NCBI RefSeq assembly: GCF_003004785.1 | Contig: NZ_PVZS01000012.1 | Span: 62,001-126,000 of the forward strand | Reading direction: 5' to 3' | DNA from: Alsobacter soli | Lineage (GTDB): Bacteria > Pseudomonadota > Alphaproteobacteria > Rhizobiales > Beijerinckiaceae | Length of the DNA stretch: 64,000 nucleotides | Shown here: piece after piece, positions 26,517-34,794 of the stretch | Layout: each line of letters begins with the position of its first letter | How positions within the stretch are numbered: the first letter of the stretch is position 1 | The notes under the pieces: model-generated | What the model saw: the letters and a program-made list of their open reading frames with translations, nothing else | Database searches by the model: none | Told to the model about the DNA's origin: nothing | Position numbers and translations under genes: made by a program

Positions 26517-27023
26517 ATGTTGAACGGGGGACGAAGCATGGTCTCGGCTGATTCGCGTGCTTGCAGGACGATGCGCATCGCAGCGGCGGCGCTCGGCGCG
26601 GCGCTCGTGATGGGCGTCGCCTCGCCTTCCTTCGCCCAGGCGCCCGCCGAGTGCGCGGCCATCGGCCCTATGCTGAAGCAGCGCGGGGAACTCCTCCAGC
26701 GCGTCCAGGCGTTCCACAAGAAGAAGCCCACCGCCGTGGAAGCCTGCTCGGTGTTCTCCAACCTGGCCGCCAACGGCTCCAAGGTGATGCCCTGGCTCAA
26801 GGCCAACCAGGACTGGTGCCACGTGCCGCCGGAGGTGGCGCAGAACATCGGCGCCCAGGAAGCGGCGGTGAACAAGGCCAAGGCCAACGCCTGCCAGGCC
26901 GCGGCCACCCAGAAGAAGATGGAAGCCCAGGCCAAGAAGGGCGGCGGCCAGGCCCCGGGCCTGTTTGGCGGCGGCGACGACGTGGTCGGCGGTCCGATCA
27001 AGATGCCCCAAGGGGCGCTGTGA
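26517..27023 (+). CDS. Small secreted protein of unknown function
   Basis: Not recognised. A 168-residue product with a signal peptide (MRIAAAALGAALVMGVASPSFAQ, cut after the AQ near residue 41) and a mature part with three cysteines (EC, AC, WC) plus another in NAC, suggesting disulfides. The C-terminus is Lys/Gln/Gly-rich. Two starts have good ribosome-binding sites: ATG 26517 (AAGGA 6 bp upstream) and ATG 26538 (GGGGGA 6 bp upstream); the second gives a more usual signal peptide. Its stop overlaps the ubiA GTG start by 3 bp of GTGA, so translation is likely coupled. Confidence 0.7.
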   Translation: MLNGGRSMVSADSRACRTMRIAAAALGAALVMGVASPSFAQAPAECAAIGPMLKQRGELLQRVQAFHKKKPTAVEACSVFSNLAANGSKVMPWLKANQDWCHVPPEVAQNIGAQEAAVNKAKANACQAAATQKKMEAQAKKGGGQAPGLFGGGDDVVGGPIKMPQGAL

Positions 27024-27970
27024 GCCCACAGGCGGCGGGGGACGGTCAGGTCCTCCCTGACGCGCCCCGCGGCAACATCGTCGACAGCTATGCGCCCCCT
27101 TCGTGGCGGCCCTACCTCCGGTTGGCCCGCATCGATCGGCCGATCGGGTGGTGGCTGCTGCTGCTGCCCTGCTGGTGGTCCTCCGCGGCCGCGGCGGCCA
27201 GCGACCCGGCGGCGGGGCCGCTCTCCGTCTGGCATCTCGCGCTGTTCTGGATCGGCGCGGTGGCCATGCGCGGGGCTGGCTGCACCTACAACGACATCGT
27301 CGACCGCGACCTCGACCGGCAGGTGGAGCGGACGCGCAACCGCCCCATTCCCTCGGGCCAGGTGACCACCCGGCAGGCGGCCGCCTTCCTGGCGGCCCAG
27401 TGCCTCGTCGGCCTTGCCGTCCTGCTGCAATTCAACCGCTTCGCCGTCGTCACGGGCTTCGCCTCGCTCGTCTTCGTGGCGATCTACCCCTTCATGAAGC
27501 GGGTCACGTCGTGGCCCCAGGCCATGCTGGGCCTGGCCTTCGCCTGGGGCGGGTTGATGGGCTGGGCGGCCCACGAGGGCGCGCTCGCCCTCCCGGCCTT
27601 CCTGTTCTACGCCTGCGCCATCGCGTGGACGATCGGCTACGACACCGTCTACGCCATCCAGGACCTCGAGGACGACGTCATCGCGGGCATCAAGTCGACC
27701 GCCCGCATGTTCGGCGCCCACGCCCGCGAGGCCGTCGGGGCCTTCTACGCCATCACGATCGCGCTCGCCGCCGCCGCGGTGCGCAGCGCGGAACTGGGCT
27801 GGCTGTCCTACCTCGGCCTTCTCGCCTTCGCGGCCCACCTGGCCTGGCAGATCCGCCAGATCCGCGGCGCCGACAGCGCCCGCGCCCTGCGCCTGTTCCG
27901 CTCCAACCGCGACGCCGGCCTCCTGTTTTTCGCCGGCCTGGCCCTCGACGCCCTCTCCCGCAGCCTCTAG
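27020..27970 (+). CDS. ubiA: 4-hydroxybenzoate polyprenyltransferase UbiA
   Basis: Integral membrane prenyltransferase attaching the polyprenyl tail to 4-hydroxybenzoate in ubiquinone synthesis. 316 residues, about eight helices. The two aspartate-rich motifs are present: NDIVDRDLD (from residue 91) and YAIQDLEDD. RLARIDRPIGWWLLLLPCWW is the family's conserved N-terminal helix. A GTG at 27020 is used because it overlaps the preceding stop (GTGA) with AGGGG before it; there is no suitable ATG upstream of the conserved region. Confidence 0.93.
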   Translation: MSPQAAGDGQVLPDAPRGNIVDSYAPPSWRPYLRLARIDRPIGWWLLLLPCWWSSAAAAASDPAAGPLSVWHLALFWIGAVAMRGAGCTYNDIVDRDLDRQVERTRNRPIPSGQVTTRQAAAFLAAQCLVGLAVLLQFNRFAVVTGFASLVFVAIYPFMKRVTSWPQAMLGLAFAWGGLMGWAAHEGALALPAFLFYACAIAWTIGYDTVYAIQDLEDDVIAGIKSTARMFGAHAREAVGAFYAITIALAAAAVRSAELGWLSYLGLLAFAAHLAWQIRQIRGADSARALRLFRSNRDAGLLFFAGLALDALSRSL

Positions 27971-28007
27971 CGCCCGGGCGCGCCGCCGACACCCTCCGAC
28001 GCTCCAC

Positions 28008-28095
28008 CCGTCCTTGCGAGGAGCGCAGCGACGAAGCAATCCAGGACAGGTCGGCGTGCGCCCCCTGGATCGCTTCGCTGCGCTCGCGATGACGG
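28008..28095. repeat. Family A palindromic repeat, copy A3
   Basis: Left arm CCGTCCTTGCGAGGAGCG, inner CGAAGCAATCCAGG; right arm CCTGGATCGCTTCGCTG ending CTCGCGATGACGG. Part of the duplicated unit described for 28008-28194. Confidence 0.8.
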
Positions 28096-28194
28096 TAGGA
28101 ACGACGTCCACTCGCGCGCAGCGCCACCCTCCCCTGGAGGGGAAGGGTCGCCGCGCAGCGGCGGGGTGGGGTGAAGGCTGGGCAAGGAACGCGA
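28008..28194. repeat. Duplicated 187-bp unit, first copy
   Basis: Comprises repeat A3 followed by a C-type element (GCGCCACCCTCCCCTGGAGG ... GCGGGGTGGGGTGAAGG). The whole unit recurs 353 bp downstream at 28361-28548 with only scattered differences. Confidence 0.8.
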
Positions 28195-28239
28195 CGGCGC
28201 AGGCATTCGGCCGTGAAAGCCCGCGCCCTCGCCCGGCGC

Positions 28240-28335
28240 GGCGCCACCCCACCCCGCCGGCCTCCGGCCGACGACCCTCGGGTCAAGGCCGAGGGCAGGC
28301 TCCTCCCCCTCAAGGGAAGGGCGCGGCGCTTCGCG
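28240..28335. repeat. C-type element in inverse orientation
   Basis: GCGCCACCCCACCCCGCCGG ... CTCCTCCCCCTCAAGGGAAG reads as the reverse of the C element in the flanking duplicated units (GGGGTGGGG with CCTCCCC), with a distinct middle portion rich in GACCCTCGGGTC. Between the two copies it completes a large inverted arrangement. Confidence 0.6.
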
Positions 28336-28360
28336 CCGTCTGAAGCCCGCCACCCAGCCC

Positions 28361-28548
28361 CCGTCCTTGCGAGGAGCGCAGCGACGAAGCAATCCAGGAC
28401 AGGTCGGCGTGCGCCCCCCTGGATCGCTTCGCTGCGCTCGCGATGACGCTAGGAGCGATACCAGCTCGCGCGCAGCGCCACCCTCCCCTGGAGGGGGAGG
28501 GTCGCCGCGCAGCGGCGGGGTGGGGTGAAGGCTGGGCAAGGAACGCGA
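28361..28548. repeat. Duplicated 187-bp unit, second copy (contains repeat A4, 28361-28448)
   Basis: Second copy of the A+C unit. The A4 palindrome keeps the same variable centre (GACAGGTCGGCGTGCGCC) as A3, unlike any other family A copy in the window, so the pair arose by local duplication rather than independent insertion. The 597-bp gap from ubiA to the hydrolase gene (27971-28567) holds these repeats and no gene. Confidence 0.8.
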
Positions 28549-28567
28549 TGGCGCCGGCTTTCCGCCC

Positions 28568-29413
28568 TTACCGCGCCAGGAACTCCGGCACACGGCGGAT
28601 GGCGTCGGCGCGGCCAGCCGGGTTGGTGCCGGCCCGGGCCTCGCCCGTGTCGGAGGCCGAGAAGGCGATTCCCCGCCGGGTGACGAGGGGCAGGTGCGGA
28701 TGGTCGAAGTCGTGCACCGCCTCCGGATAGGTCACGATCGTGGCCTCGCGCCCGGCCGCCTTGGCCTGCTCGACCAGCCGCTTGCAGGCCTCCGCAGGAG
28801 TCCAGTCGTCATCTGCGCCGATCAGCACGAGGAGCGGCGCGCGCGGCTTGTAGTGGCCGCTCTCGGCCAGCGTGCGGCAGCCAGGGTAGAACGTCACGGC
28901 GCGGGCGAAGTCGGGGCCAGCGCCCATGGCGGCGCGGCTGGTCTTGCCGTCGCGGATCGCGTAGAGCGCCGTGGTGGCCCCATTGGACCAGCCCAGGATG
29001 TTCACGGCGTCCGGCTTGACGTAGGGCTGAGCCTGCAGCCAGCGCCGGGCGACATGGGCGTCCGCCTGCCGCTGGTGGCTCGGCCGCACGACGCGGTCGC
29101 GGTTGCGGCATTGGGGCCCCAGGGCGCGCGGACCGTAGCTGTCGGGCATCAGCACCACGAAACCCTGGGCCGCGAGGCGCTCGCCCCAGTCGGCGTCGCG
29201 CGGGGCCACCTTGCCGTTGCGCAGGAACAATCCGCCGCAGCCGTGCAGAGCCACCACGGCGGGAAAGGGGCCGTGCCCCTCCGGCTTGTAAAGCGCGGCG
29301 GCGAGCACCACGTCCGAGCCGTGGATGCGCACCCGTTCCGGCGCCCCCGCGCGGGCCGGGGTCAGGCCGAAGCAGCCGATCAGGAGCGCCGAAAGCGCGG
29401 CGACGAGGCGCAT
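28568..29413 (-). CDS. Dienelactone hydrolase family protein, secreted
   Basis: An alpha/beta hydrolase of 281 residues with a signal peptide (LVAALSALLIGCFGLTPARA, about 3-22), so probably periplasmic. Core motifs: VALHGCGGLF (oxyanion loop), nucleophile elbow GWSNGA (Ser143), and HDFDHPH near the C-terminus supplying the catalytic histidine. Most dienelactone hydrolases use cysteine; serine here suggests a general esterase of the YghX/DLH-like group. Substrate unknown. The ATG at 29413 fits the signal peptide; the upstream frame is promoter sequence. Confidence 0.8.
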   Translation of the reverse strand: MRLVAALSALLIGCFGLTPARAGAPERVRIHGSDVVLAAALYKPEGHGPFPAVVALHGCGGLFLRNGKVAPRDADWGERLAAQGFVVLMPDSYGPRALGPQCRNRDRVVRPSHQRQADAHVARRWLQAQPYVKPDAVNILGWSNGATTALYAIRDGKTSRAAMGAGPDFARAVTFYPGCRTLAESGHYKPRAPLLVLIGADDDWTPAEACKRLVEQAKAAGREATIVTYPEAVHDFDHPHLPLVTRRGIAFSASDTGEARAGTNPAGRADAIRRVPEFLAR

Positions 29414-29504
29414 GAGGTTTCCGAAGCTTGGATGGCGCGGCGCGCTGGAGTAAACAGCGCCTATTGTCCCCGTTCGCCGCACGTCCGCAAGTCGAGTAGG
29501 AGTG

Positions 29505-29735
29505 ATGCCTGTGCTGAACCGTTTCGAACGTCGCGGCCCCATCCAGGGCGAGGCGGTGGTGGAGTTCCTCGACGGGGACTTCCGCGTGGTCAAGCCGGGC
29601 GCCTTCGTGCGCTGCGCCGTGACGAAGCAGCCCATCCCGCTCGACGAGCTGAAATACTGGAACGTGGACCTGCAGGAAGCCTACGCCACCCGCGAGGCGG
29701 CGCTGGAGCGGCTGGGCGTCACGCGGAAGGCCTGA
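29505..29735 (+). CDS. DUF2093 domain-containing protein
   Basis: A 76-residue cytoplasmic protein of unknown function, found widely in Hyphomicrobiales. The whole length is the DUF2093 domain: FLDGDFRVVKPGAFVRCAVT and PIPLDELKYWNVDLQEAYA are diagnostic. Start is uncertain: ATG 29505 is only 2 bp from AGGAG, whereas GTG 29511 is 8 bp from it and yields MLNRFERRG, which matches relatives. The 3' end overlaps the convergent lpxK by 17 bp, so the two genes' transcripts are antisense at their ends. Confidence 0.88.
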   Translation: MPVLNRFERRGPIQGEAVVEFLDGDFRVVKPGAFVRCAVTKQPIPLDELKYWNVDLQEAYATREAALERLGVTRKA

Positions 29736-30729
29736 GCGCCGGCCGCCTAAGCCGCTCGGCCAGGAGCCTTCCGAGCGCGGCGGGGTCGCGAAACTCGAGC
29801 GTCACCGGCAGCGCCACGATGTCATGCTCCTCGCCAGGCGCGAGGAGGCCGGACACCCTGACCCAATCCTTGGTCGTGGTGACGGGCCTGAGCCCCTTGC
29901 GGCGCGCCCGCGCCAGCAGGGAGGCCACCTCGGCCCGGGTGAAGGGGTGGTGGTCCGGAAAGGCCATCTCCTCGGCCACGAGCACGCCTGCGGCCCGCAA
30001 TGTCTCGAACATCTTCTCCGGACGGCCGATGCCCGCGAAGGCCAGGACCTTGCCGCGCCTGAGCGCCGCGACCGTGCGCGAGTCGGGCGCGATGTCGGCC
30101 TGCAGCACGGGAAGGCCCCGCGAAGCGGCAAGCCGGCCCACCTCCGCTCCCGGCGCGCCGGGGCCGACCACGACCACCGCATCCACGGCGTCCAACTGGG
30201 TCTCCAGCGGAGCCCTCAGTGGGCCTGCCGGAAGGCACAGGCCATTGCCCACTCCGAAGCCGCCGTCGACAACCGCCAGGCGAAGATCCTTGGCCAGCGA
30301 CGAGTTCTGCAGCCCGTCGTCCATCACCACGACGTCGCCCAGGGCGGCAGCCAGTCGGGCCCCCTCCACCCGGTCGGGAGACACCACCGTCGGGGCCCGC
30401 CGGGCCAGCAGAAGCGGTTCGTCGCCGGTCATGTCCGCCCGGTGCCGGTTGAGGTCCACCCGGGTCGGCTCGCGGATTGCGCCGCCGTAGCCCCGCGACA
30501 GGAAGGCGGGGCGCCGCCCCTGGGCCGCGAGCGCGTCCGCGAGGGCCAGCGCGGTCGGCGTCTTGCCGGCGCCTCCGGCTGTGAAATTGCCGATGCAGAC
30601 CACGGGCGCTTCCGCGCGGACCCCCTCCCGGCGCATGCGCCGGGCCGTCACCGCGCCGTAGATCGCCCCTAGGGGCGCAAGCAGCCGAGCGGGGAGCCCG
30701 CGGGTCCGCCAGAAGGCGGGAGCCCGCAT
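29719..30729 (-). CDS. lpxK: Tetraacyldisaccharide 4'-kinase LpxK
   Basis: Phosphorylates the 4' position of the lipid A disaccharide at the inner membrane. 336 residues. Opens with MRAPAFW and a short hydrophobic membrane-associating segment, then Walker A GNFTAGGAGKTPT (about 47-59), VVMDDGLQN and FAGIGRPEKMFETL, all standard for LpxK. The ATG shares one base with the stop of waaA (TGATG). Last gene of the minus-strand lipid A operon. Confidence 0.94.
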   Translation of the reverse strand: MRAPAFWRTRGLPARLLAPLGAIYGAVTARRMRREGVRAEAPVVCIGNFTAGGAGKTPTALALADALAAQGRRPAFLSRGYGGAIREPTRVDLNRHRADMTGDEPLLLARRAPTVVSPDRVEGARLAAALGDVVVMDDGLQNSSLAKDLRLAVVDGGFGVGNGLCLPAGPLRAPLETQLDAVDAVVVVGPGAPGAEVGRLAASRGLPVLQADIAPDSRTVAALRRGKVLAFAGIGRPEKMFETLRAAGVLVAEEMAFPDHHPFTRAEVASLLARARRKGLRPVTTTKDWVRVSGLLAPGEEHDIVALPVTLEFRDPAALGRLLAERLRRPALRPSA

Positions 30730-32018
30730 CAGCGCGCCTCCAGGTGCATCTGCATGAGATAGGGCTCGACGGCCGCCATGGTGCGCTCCACGGCCCCCCC
30801 GAAGGAATCGACGGTGGCTGCGGCCGCGCGGGCCATGCGCCGCAGGCGCTGGCCGTCGCCGAGGAGGCGCATCAGCGTGTTCGCGAGCTGCTGGGCGTCG
30901 GGAATCGCCAGGGAGCCGCCGTCGCGGTCCAGGGCGGCGTAGACGTCGGCGAAATTCTGGACGTGGGGGCCGTGCAGGATCGCCGCGCCCAGCTTCGCGG
31001 GCTCGATCGGGTTCTGGCCGCCGTCGCCCACCAGGGACTTGCCCACGAACACCACCGGGGCTACCCGGTAGAAGAGCCCCAGTTCGCCCATGGTGTCGGC
31101 GACGTAGAATTCCACGCCGCTGTCCGGCTCCAGCCCCTTCGAGCGCTGGGCGGCGCGCAGCTCGAAGTCGCCGGCGATCTCGGCGATTTCGTCGCCCCGC
31201 ACGATGTGGCGGGGCGCCACGATGGTGAGCAGGCCCGGGAAATGGGGCGCGATGGCGCGGTGGACCGCGGCGGCGATCTCCTCCTCGCCCGGATGGGTGG
31301 AGGCGGCGACCCACAGCGGCCGGCCCGCCACGAGGCCGCTGAGCGCCGAAACGCGCAGCGGGTCGGCCGGGGGCGGCGGCGTGTCGAACTTCAGGTTGCC
31401 GGCCACCCCGACCCGCGGCGCGCCCAGGCGGGCGAGCCGGTCCGCGTCCGCGGGCGTCTGGGCCAGGCACAGGTCGATGCGCGACAGCACGGCCTCGATC
31501 ATGCCGCCGAAGCGCTGCCAGCGCCGGAAGCTGCGCTCGGACATGCGGGCGTTCACCAGCACGAGCGGGATGCCGCGCTCGTCAACCTCCACGAGCATGT
31601 TGGGCCAGAGCTCCGACTCGGCCACGAGCACCAGGTCGGGCGCCCAGTGGTCGAGGAAGCGCCGCACATAGGCGGGCACGTCCAGGGGCACGAACTGGTG
31701 GAACGCGCCCGGGGGCAGGCGCCGGTCGAGCAGGCGCGCGGACGTGACCGTGCCCGAGGTCACGAGCACGTTGAGCCCGCGCTGGGCCAGGCGCTCCACG
31801 AGCGGGAGCATGGACAGGGTCTCGCCCACGCTCGCGCCGTGCAGCCAGGCGAGGCGCCCGGGCGGACGCCCGAGGCTGGGCTCGCCCCGGCGCTCGCCGA
31901 TGCGCGTGCGCTCCTCCTTGCCCCGGCGCGCGCGCTGCTGCAGGAGCACGCGCGCGAACGGCCCGAACAGGCGCGTGCCCAGCGCGTAGGCGCGCAGCGA
32001 CAGCGGACGCGCGCTCAT
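30729..32018 (-). CDS. waaA: 3-deoxy-D-manno-octulosonic acid transferase WaaA (KdtA)
   Basis: Adds Kdo to lipid IVA. The 429-residue GT-B enzyme has the N-terminal membrane anchor region (LSLRAYALGTRLFGPFARVLL), the catalytic-base region HGASVGE (Glu66), VTSGTVTSARLL, and donor-side VFVGKSLVGDGGQNPIEPA. Overlaps the DUF374 gene upstream by 4 bp (ATGA) and lpxK downstream by 1 bp. Confidence 0.95.
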   Translation of the reverse strand: MSARPLSLRAYALGTRLFGPFARVLLQQRARRGKEERTRIGERRGEPSLGRPPGRLAWLHGASVGETLSMLPLVERLAQRGLNVLVTSGTVTSARLLDRRLPPGAFHQFVPLDVPAYVRRFLDHWAPDLVLVAESELWPNMLVEVDERGIPLVLVNARMSERSFRRWQRFGGMIEAVLSRIDLCLAQTPADADRLARLGAPRVGVAGNLKFDTPPPPADPLRVSALSGLVAGRPLWVAASTHPGEEEIAAAVHRAIAPHFPGLLTIVAPRHIVRGDEIAEIAGDFELRAAQRSKGLEPDSGVEFYVADTMGELGLFYRVAPVVFVGKSLVGDGGQNPIEPAKLGAAILHGPHVQNFADVYAALDRDGGSLAIPDAQQLANTLMRLLGDGQRLRRMARAAAATVDSFGGAVERTMAAVEPYLMQMHLEAR

Positions 32019-32740
32019 GCGGCGCGCTCCCGCGGCCGCAGGGCCGCGCCCGGGTCCGCGCCGCCTACGCGCGCGTACGCGCGTGCGTGCACCCGGTCGA
32101 GCTCGCGCTCGAGCGCCGCGCGCGCCGCCTCCATGTCCGCCTCGCCCGCGTCGCGCGCGACGCGGATGGGCTCGCCCACGGCCACGACCCCGCGCCCGAA
32201 CGGCAACCCGATCGACGTCCGGTCCCAGTTGGAGAGGGTCATGCGCCGGCTGGTGACCACGGCCGCGGGCAGGATGGGCCGGCCGGACATGCGGGCCAGC
32301 GTGATGATGCCCAGCCCCGCGATCCGGGCCTTCTTGGGGATGTCCGCGGTGAGCGTGACGTTGTCGCCCGCCTCCAGGGCGCGCAGCATCTCGCGCAGCC
32401 CATGGACCCCGCCGCGCTTGTGCATCTTGGAGGGCTTGCCGCCCGAGCCCCGAATCGGCCGGATCCCGAAGGCCTCGCAGGCGGCGGCGTTGATGCCGCC
32501 GTCGCCATGGCGCGAGATCAGCACGGCGTAGCGGTCCTGCGGACGCTTGCCGAGCGGGATCATGAAATGCTGCCCATGCCACAGGGCGCAGATGAACGGC
32601 GCCTCCGCGTCGAGCCGCTCGAACAGGTCCGGCGGGTCCACGTCGAACCGATTGGTGCGGCCCACCAGCCGCAGATACCCCGCCAGAAGCCGTCCAACGG
32701 CTGTCTGGACGGCGCGCGAACGTCCGATCCTGTTCAACAT
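32015..32740 (-). CDS. Lysophospholipid acyltransferase family protein (DUF374)
   Basis: A 241-residue DUF374 protein related to the PlsC/LpxL acyltransferases. Visible conserved stretches are ICALWHGQHFMIPL (His as probable catalytic base), LISRHGDGG and IRGSGGKPSK. It is placed between a DUF4170 gene and waaA, so it may acylate a lipid A precursor, but this is inference. The C-terminus is Arg/Ala-rich. The stop overlaps the waaA start. Confidence 0.85.
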   Translation of the reverse strand: MLNRIGRSRAVQTAVGRLLAGYLRLVGRTNRFDVDPPDLFERLDAEAPFICALWHGQHFMIPLGKRPQDRYAVLISRHGDGGINAAACEAFGIRPIRGSGGKPSKMHKRGGVHGLREMLRALEAGDNVTLTADIPKKARIAGLGIITLARMSGRPILPAAVVTSRRMTLSNWDRTSIGLPFGRGVVAVGEPIRVARDAGEADMEAARAALERELDRVHARAYARVGGADPGAALRPRERAA

Positions 32741-32764
32741 GGGCGCATGCGGGGGAAGCGCGCC

Positions 32765-33019
32765 TCAGCGCGCCGCGGCCTCGCCGGAGCCGCTGGTCGG
32801 ATCGAGCAGCCGGTGCAGGTGCACGATGAAGTAGCGCATGTGGGCATTGTCGACCGTGGACTGCGCCTTGGCCTTCCAGGCCGCGTGAGCCGACGCATAG
32901 TTCGGGAAAACGCCGACGATGTCGAGCTTGGAGAGATCCCGGAACTCGGTTCCTTCCAGGGAGACGAGTTCCCCGCCGAACACGAGATGCGGGAGCTGCT
33001 TGGCGGGCGTTTCGGTCAT
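32765..33019 (-). CDS. DUF4170 domain-containing protein
   Basis: An 84-residue cytoplasmic protein of unknown function common in Hyphomicrobiales. HLVFGGELVSL, DIVGVFPNYASAHAAWKAKAQ and MRYFIVHLHRLLDP mark the family. It sits between the CysQ-like and DUF374 genes, an arrangement repeated in many relatives, pointing to a link to cell envelope lipid synthesis. Confidence 0.85.
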   Translation of the reverse strand: MTETPAKQLPHLVFGGELVSLEGTEFRDLSKLDIVGVFPNYASAHAAWKAKAQSTVDNAHMRYFIVHLHRLLDPTSGSGEAAAR

Positions 33020-33083
33020 GATGGGCGTCCTCGGCGATACGGAGCAGTTGCGGGTGGCGAGGGGGCGGGGGTCTCGGGAGCGG

Positions 33084-33935
33084 CTATAGCCCTGCGATGG
33101 CGTCCTTGTGGCCGGCCGCGCGGGCGACCGGTCCGGCGGCCAGCATCCGGGCCAGGTCGGCCGCAAGCGCGCCGGAGGCCGCCACGATGGGTTCGTGAAC
33201 CGTGGAGGGTCGGTTGTAGGCAGGTGGTTGGCCGGACGTGGTCTGCACCACGGCCCCGGACGCGGCCACGATGGCGTGGGCGGCGGCGAGGTCCCAGTCG
33301 TGGGCGCGGCCGCTGGCCAGCGCGCCGTCAACGGACCCCTCGGCGACATGCACCAGCCGGTAGGCCAGCGAGTGGATGCGCGGCATGCGCTGGAACGGCG
33401 TCCTGGCCGCCTGCATGGCGTCGAGGATCGGCCCGGGCCCGGCGATGCGGGCGCGTTCGACCGTAGCGTGCCCGGTGGCCCGGATCTCCATGCCGTTTCG
33501 CAGGGCCGGACCGCCGGGCAGGGCCTCGTACATGACGTCCTGGACAGGAGCGTAGACGAAGCCCGCGACCGGCGCCCCGTCCTCCACCAGCCCGAGCGCG
33601 ACCGTCCAGTCCTTGTCGCCCCGCGCGAAGGAGCGCGTGCCGTCGATGGGGTCGACCACCCAGACATGCCGTCGGCGCAGGCGTGCGGCGTTGTCCGCAG
33701 TCTCTTCCGAGAGCCATCCGAAGGCCGGGGCGATGTCGGTCAGCCGCTTCTTCAGGAAGCGGTCCACCGCGAGGTCTGCTTCGGTGACAGGGGAGCCACC
33801 CTCCTTGTAGCTCACGCCGGCCGAGGTCTTCCCGCCATGGCGGAAATAGCCCAGCGCGATGCGCCCGGCCTCGATGGCGGCGTCGCGGGCGGCGTCCAGC
33901 GCGCCTAGCGGAATGGAGCTCGGCTCGTGGGCCAT
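33084..33935 (-). CDS. 3'(2'),5'-bisphosphate nucleotidase CysQ / inositol-monophosphatase-like
   Basis: A 283-residue Mg2+-dependent phosphatase of the inositol monophosphatase superfamily. Metal ligands: EE in LSEETADN, DPIDGT (from residue 95) and the C-terminal AHDWDLAA aspartate. The GGSPVTEADLAVD stretch and the full length fit CysQ-type 3',5'-bisphosphate nucleotidases, which remove PAP from sulfate assimilation; histidinol phosphatase or IMPase activity cannot be excluded. First gene of the lipid A operon. Confidence 0.85.
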   Translation of the reverse strand: MAHEPSSIPLGALDAARDAAIEAGRIALGYFRHGGKTSAGVSYKEGGSPVTEADLAVDRFLKKRLTDIAPAFGWLSEETADNAARLRRRHVWVVDPIDGTRSFARGDKDWTVALGLVEDGAPVAGFVYAPVQDVMYEALPGGPALRNGMEIRATGHATVERARIAGPGPILDAMQAARTPFQRMPRIHSLAYRLVHVAEGSVDGALASGRAHDWDLAAAHAIVAASGAVVQTTSGQPPAYNRPSTVHEPIVAASGALAADLARMLAAGPVARAAGHKDAIAGL

Positions 33936-34026
33936 GGATCATCCGGTCTGGGGGGCGAGGGTCTTCTAGCCCCGTTGCTGCGATGCGGCAAGCCGCGGTT
34001 CAGGTAATGGATGCTCAAGGAAAACG

Positions 34027-34058
34027 CGCGTTAACCCGTTTGGATCACCGCGTTAACC
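34027..34058. promoter_or_regulatory. Direct repeat CGCGTTAACC x2, spaced 22 bp
   Basis: CGCGTTAACC occurs at 34027-34036 and 34049-34058, start to start 22 bp, two helix turns. It is in the 220-bp divergent gap between the CysQ-like gene (start 33935) and the hypothetical gene at 34156. Each holds GTTAAC and TTAA; a TTTAAG follows at 34064. Reminiscent of CtrA-type half sites but the spacing is not the usual 7 bp. Confidence 0.4.
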
Positions 34059-34155
34059 ACGCCCTTTAAGCGATTCCCAGATGGCTGCCGGCATCCTCGC
34101 AGGCAAGTGAGCGGACCCAAAAACAAACGGGCCGCCAACGTCTTGGGAGACGTCG

Positions 34156-34665
34156 ATGAACAGGTTTCAGGAGCTGGCCGGCGCCGCGGGCCGCGCACAG
34201 CGGCTCGCGGCCGCAGCCCGCCACGGGGCGGTGATCGTGGGTCCGCTCGGCGCCATGCTGCAGACTGGGCCCACCGCAGCCCGCCGTACGGTTGCGGCGC
34301 AGGCGCGCGGGGTGCTCCTGTCCCAGAGCGAGGTGCCCGGCGACTTCTACGACATCAGCCTGGTTTACTCCGACGGCCGCACCCCTCAGGTGCTCGCCGC
34401 CGCCCAGGACGACGCCGCCGTGGTGGCTCATTGGCGCCGCACCGCCATCGAACTCGGGCTGCCTCTGATGGTCCAGCGCCAGGACGGCGAGATCCTCCAG
34501 CCCTACCAGAACTGCGGGGCCGTCATGATGGGCCCCTTCCGCTACCGCCGCCGCACGGCCACCATCAGCCGCCGCCGCCCCCGCTTCCTCCAGCGCCGCA
34601 AGACCACTTGCCTGCCCGAGCGCCCCGTGGTGCTGAGCAAGCGGGAGTTCGTCGAAAGGCCCTGA
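34156..34665 (+). CDS. Hypothetical protein (DUF6101-like)
   Basis: A 169-residue basic protein without signal peptide or membrane helix. It resembles the DUF6101 proteins of Hyphomicrobiales: SEVPGDFYDISLVYSDGRTPQVLAAAQDD and PLMVQRQDGEILQPY are the likely domain core. The C-terminus is an Arg-rich patch (RRRTATISRRRPRFLQRRK) that could contact nucleic acid or membrane phosphates. Function unknown. Divergent from the lipid A operon, its start at 34156 follows GGGAGACGTCG. Confidence 0.6.
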   Translation: MNRFQELAGAAGRAQRLAAAARHGAVIVGPLGAMLQTGPTAARRTVAAQARGVLLSQSEVPGDFYDISLVYSDGRTPQVLAAAQDDAAVVAHWRRTAIELGLPLMVQRQDGEILQPYQNCGAVMMGPFRYRRRTATISRRRPRFLQRRKTTCLPERPVVLSKREFVERP

Positions 34666-34679
34666 CGCCGGCGCTTACG

Positions 34680-34764
34680 CCGTCATCGCGAGCGCAGCGA
34701 AGCGATCCAGGGGCGGACGCCGATCTCTCCTGGATTGCTTCGTCGCTGCTCTCCTCGCAAGGAC
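34680..34764. repeat. Family A palindromic repeat, copy A5
   Basis: Left arm CCGTCATCGCGAGCGCAG with GAAGCGATCCAGG; right arm CCTGGATTGCTTCGTCGCTG ending CTCCTCGCAAGGAC. Lies between convergent genes (hypothetical and rnhA). The outer right end is diverged. Confidence 0.75.
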
Positions 34765-34794
34765 TGGCGTGGAAAGCGAGGCGGGGCTGCGGCG

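Noticed and set aside
28008-28548. Possible CRISPR array in the repeat block
   Set aside because: Only two long units with palindromic content and no regular short repeats, spacers or cas genes.
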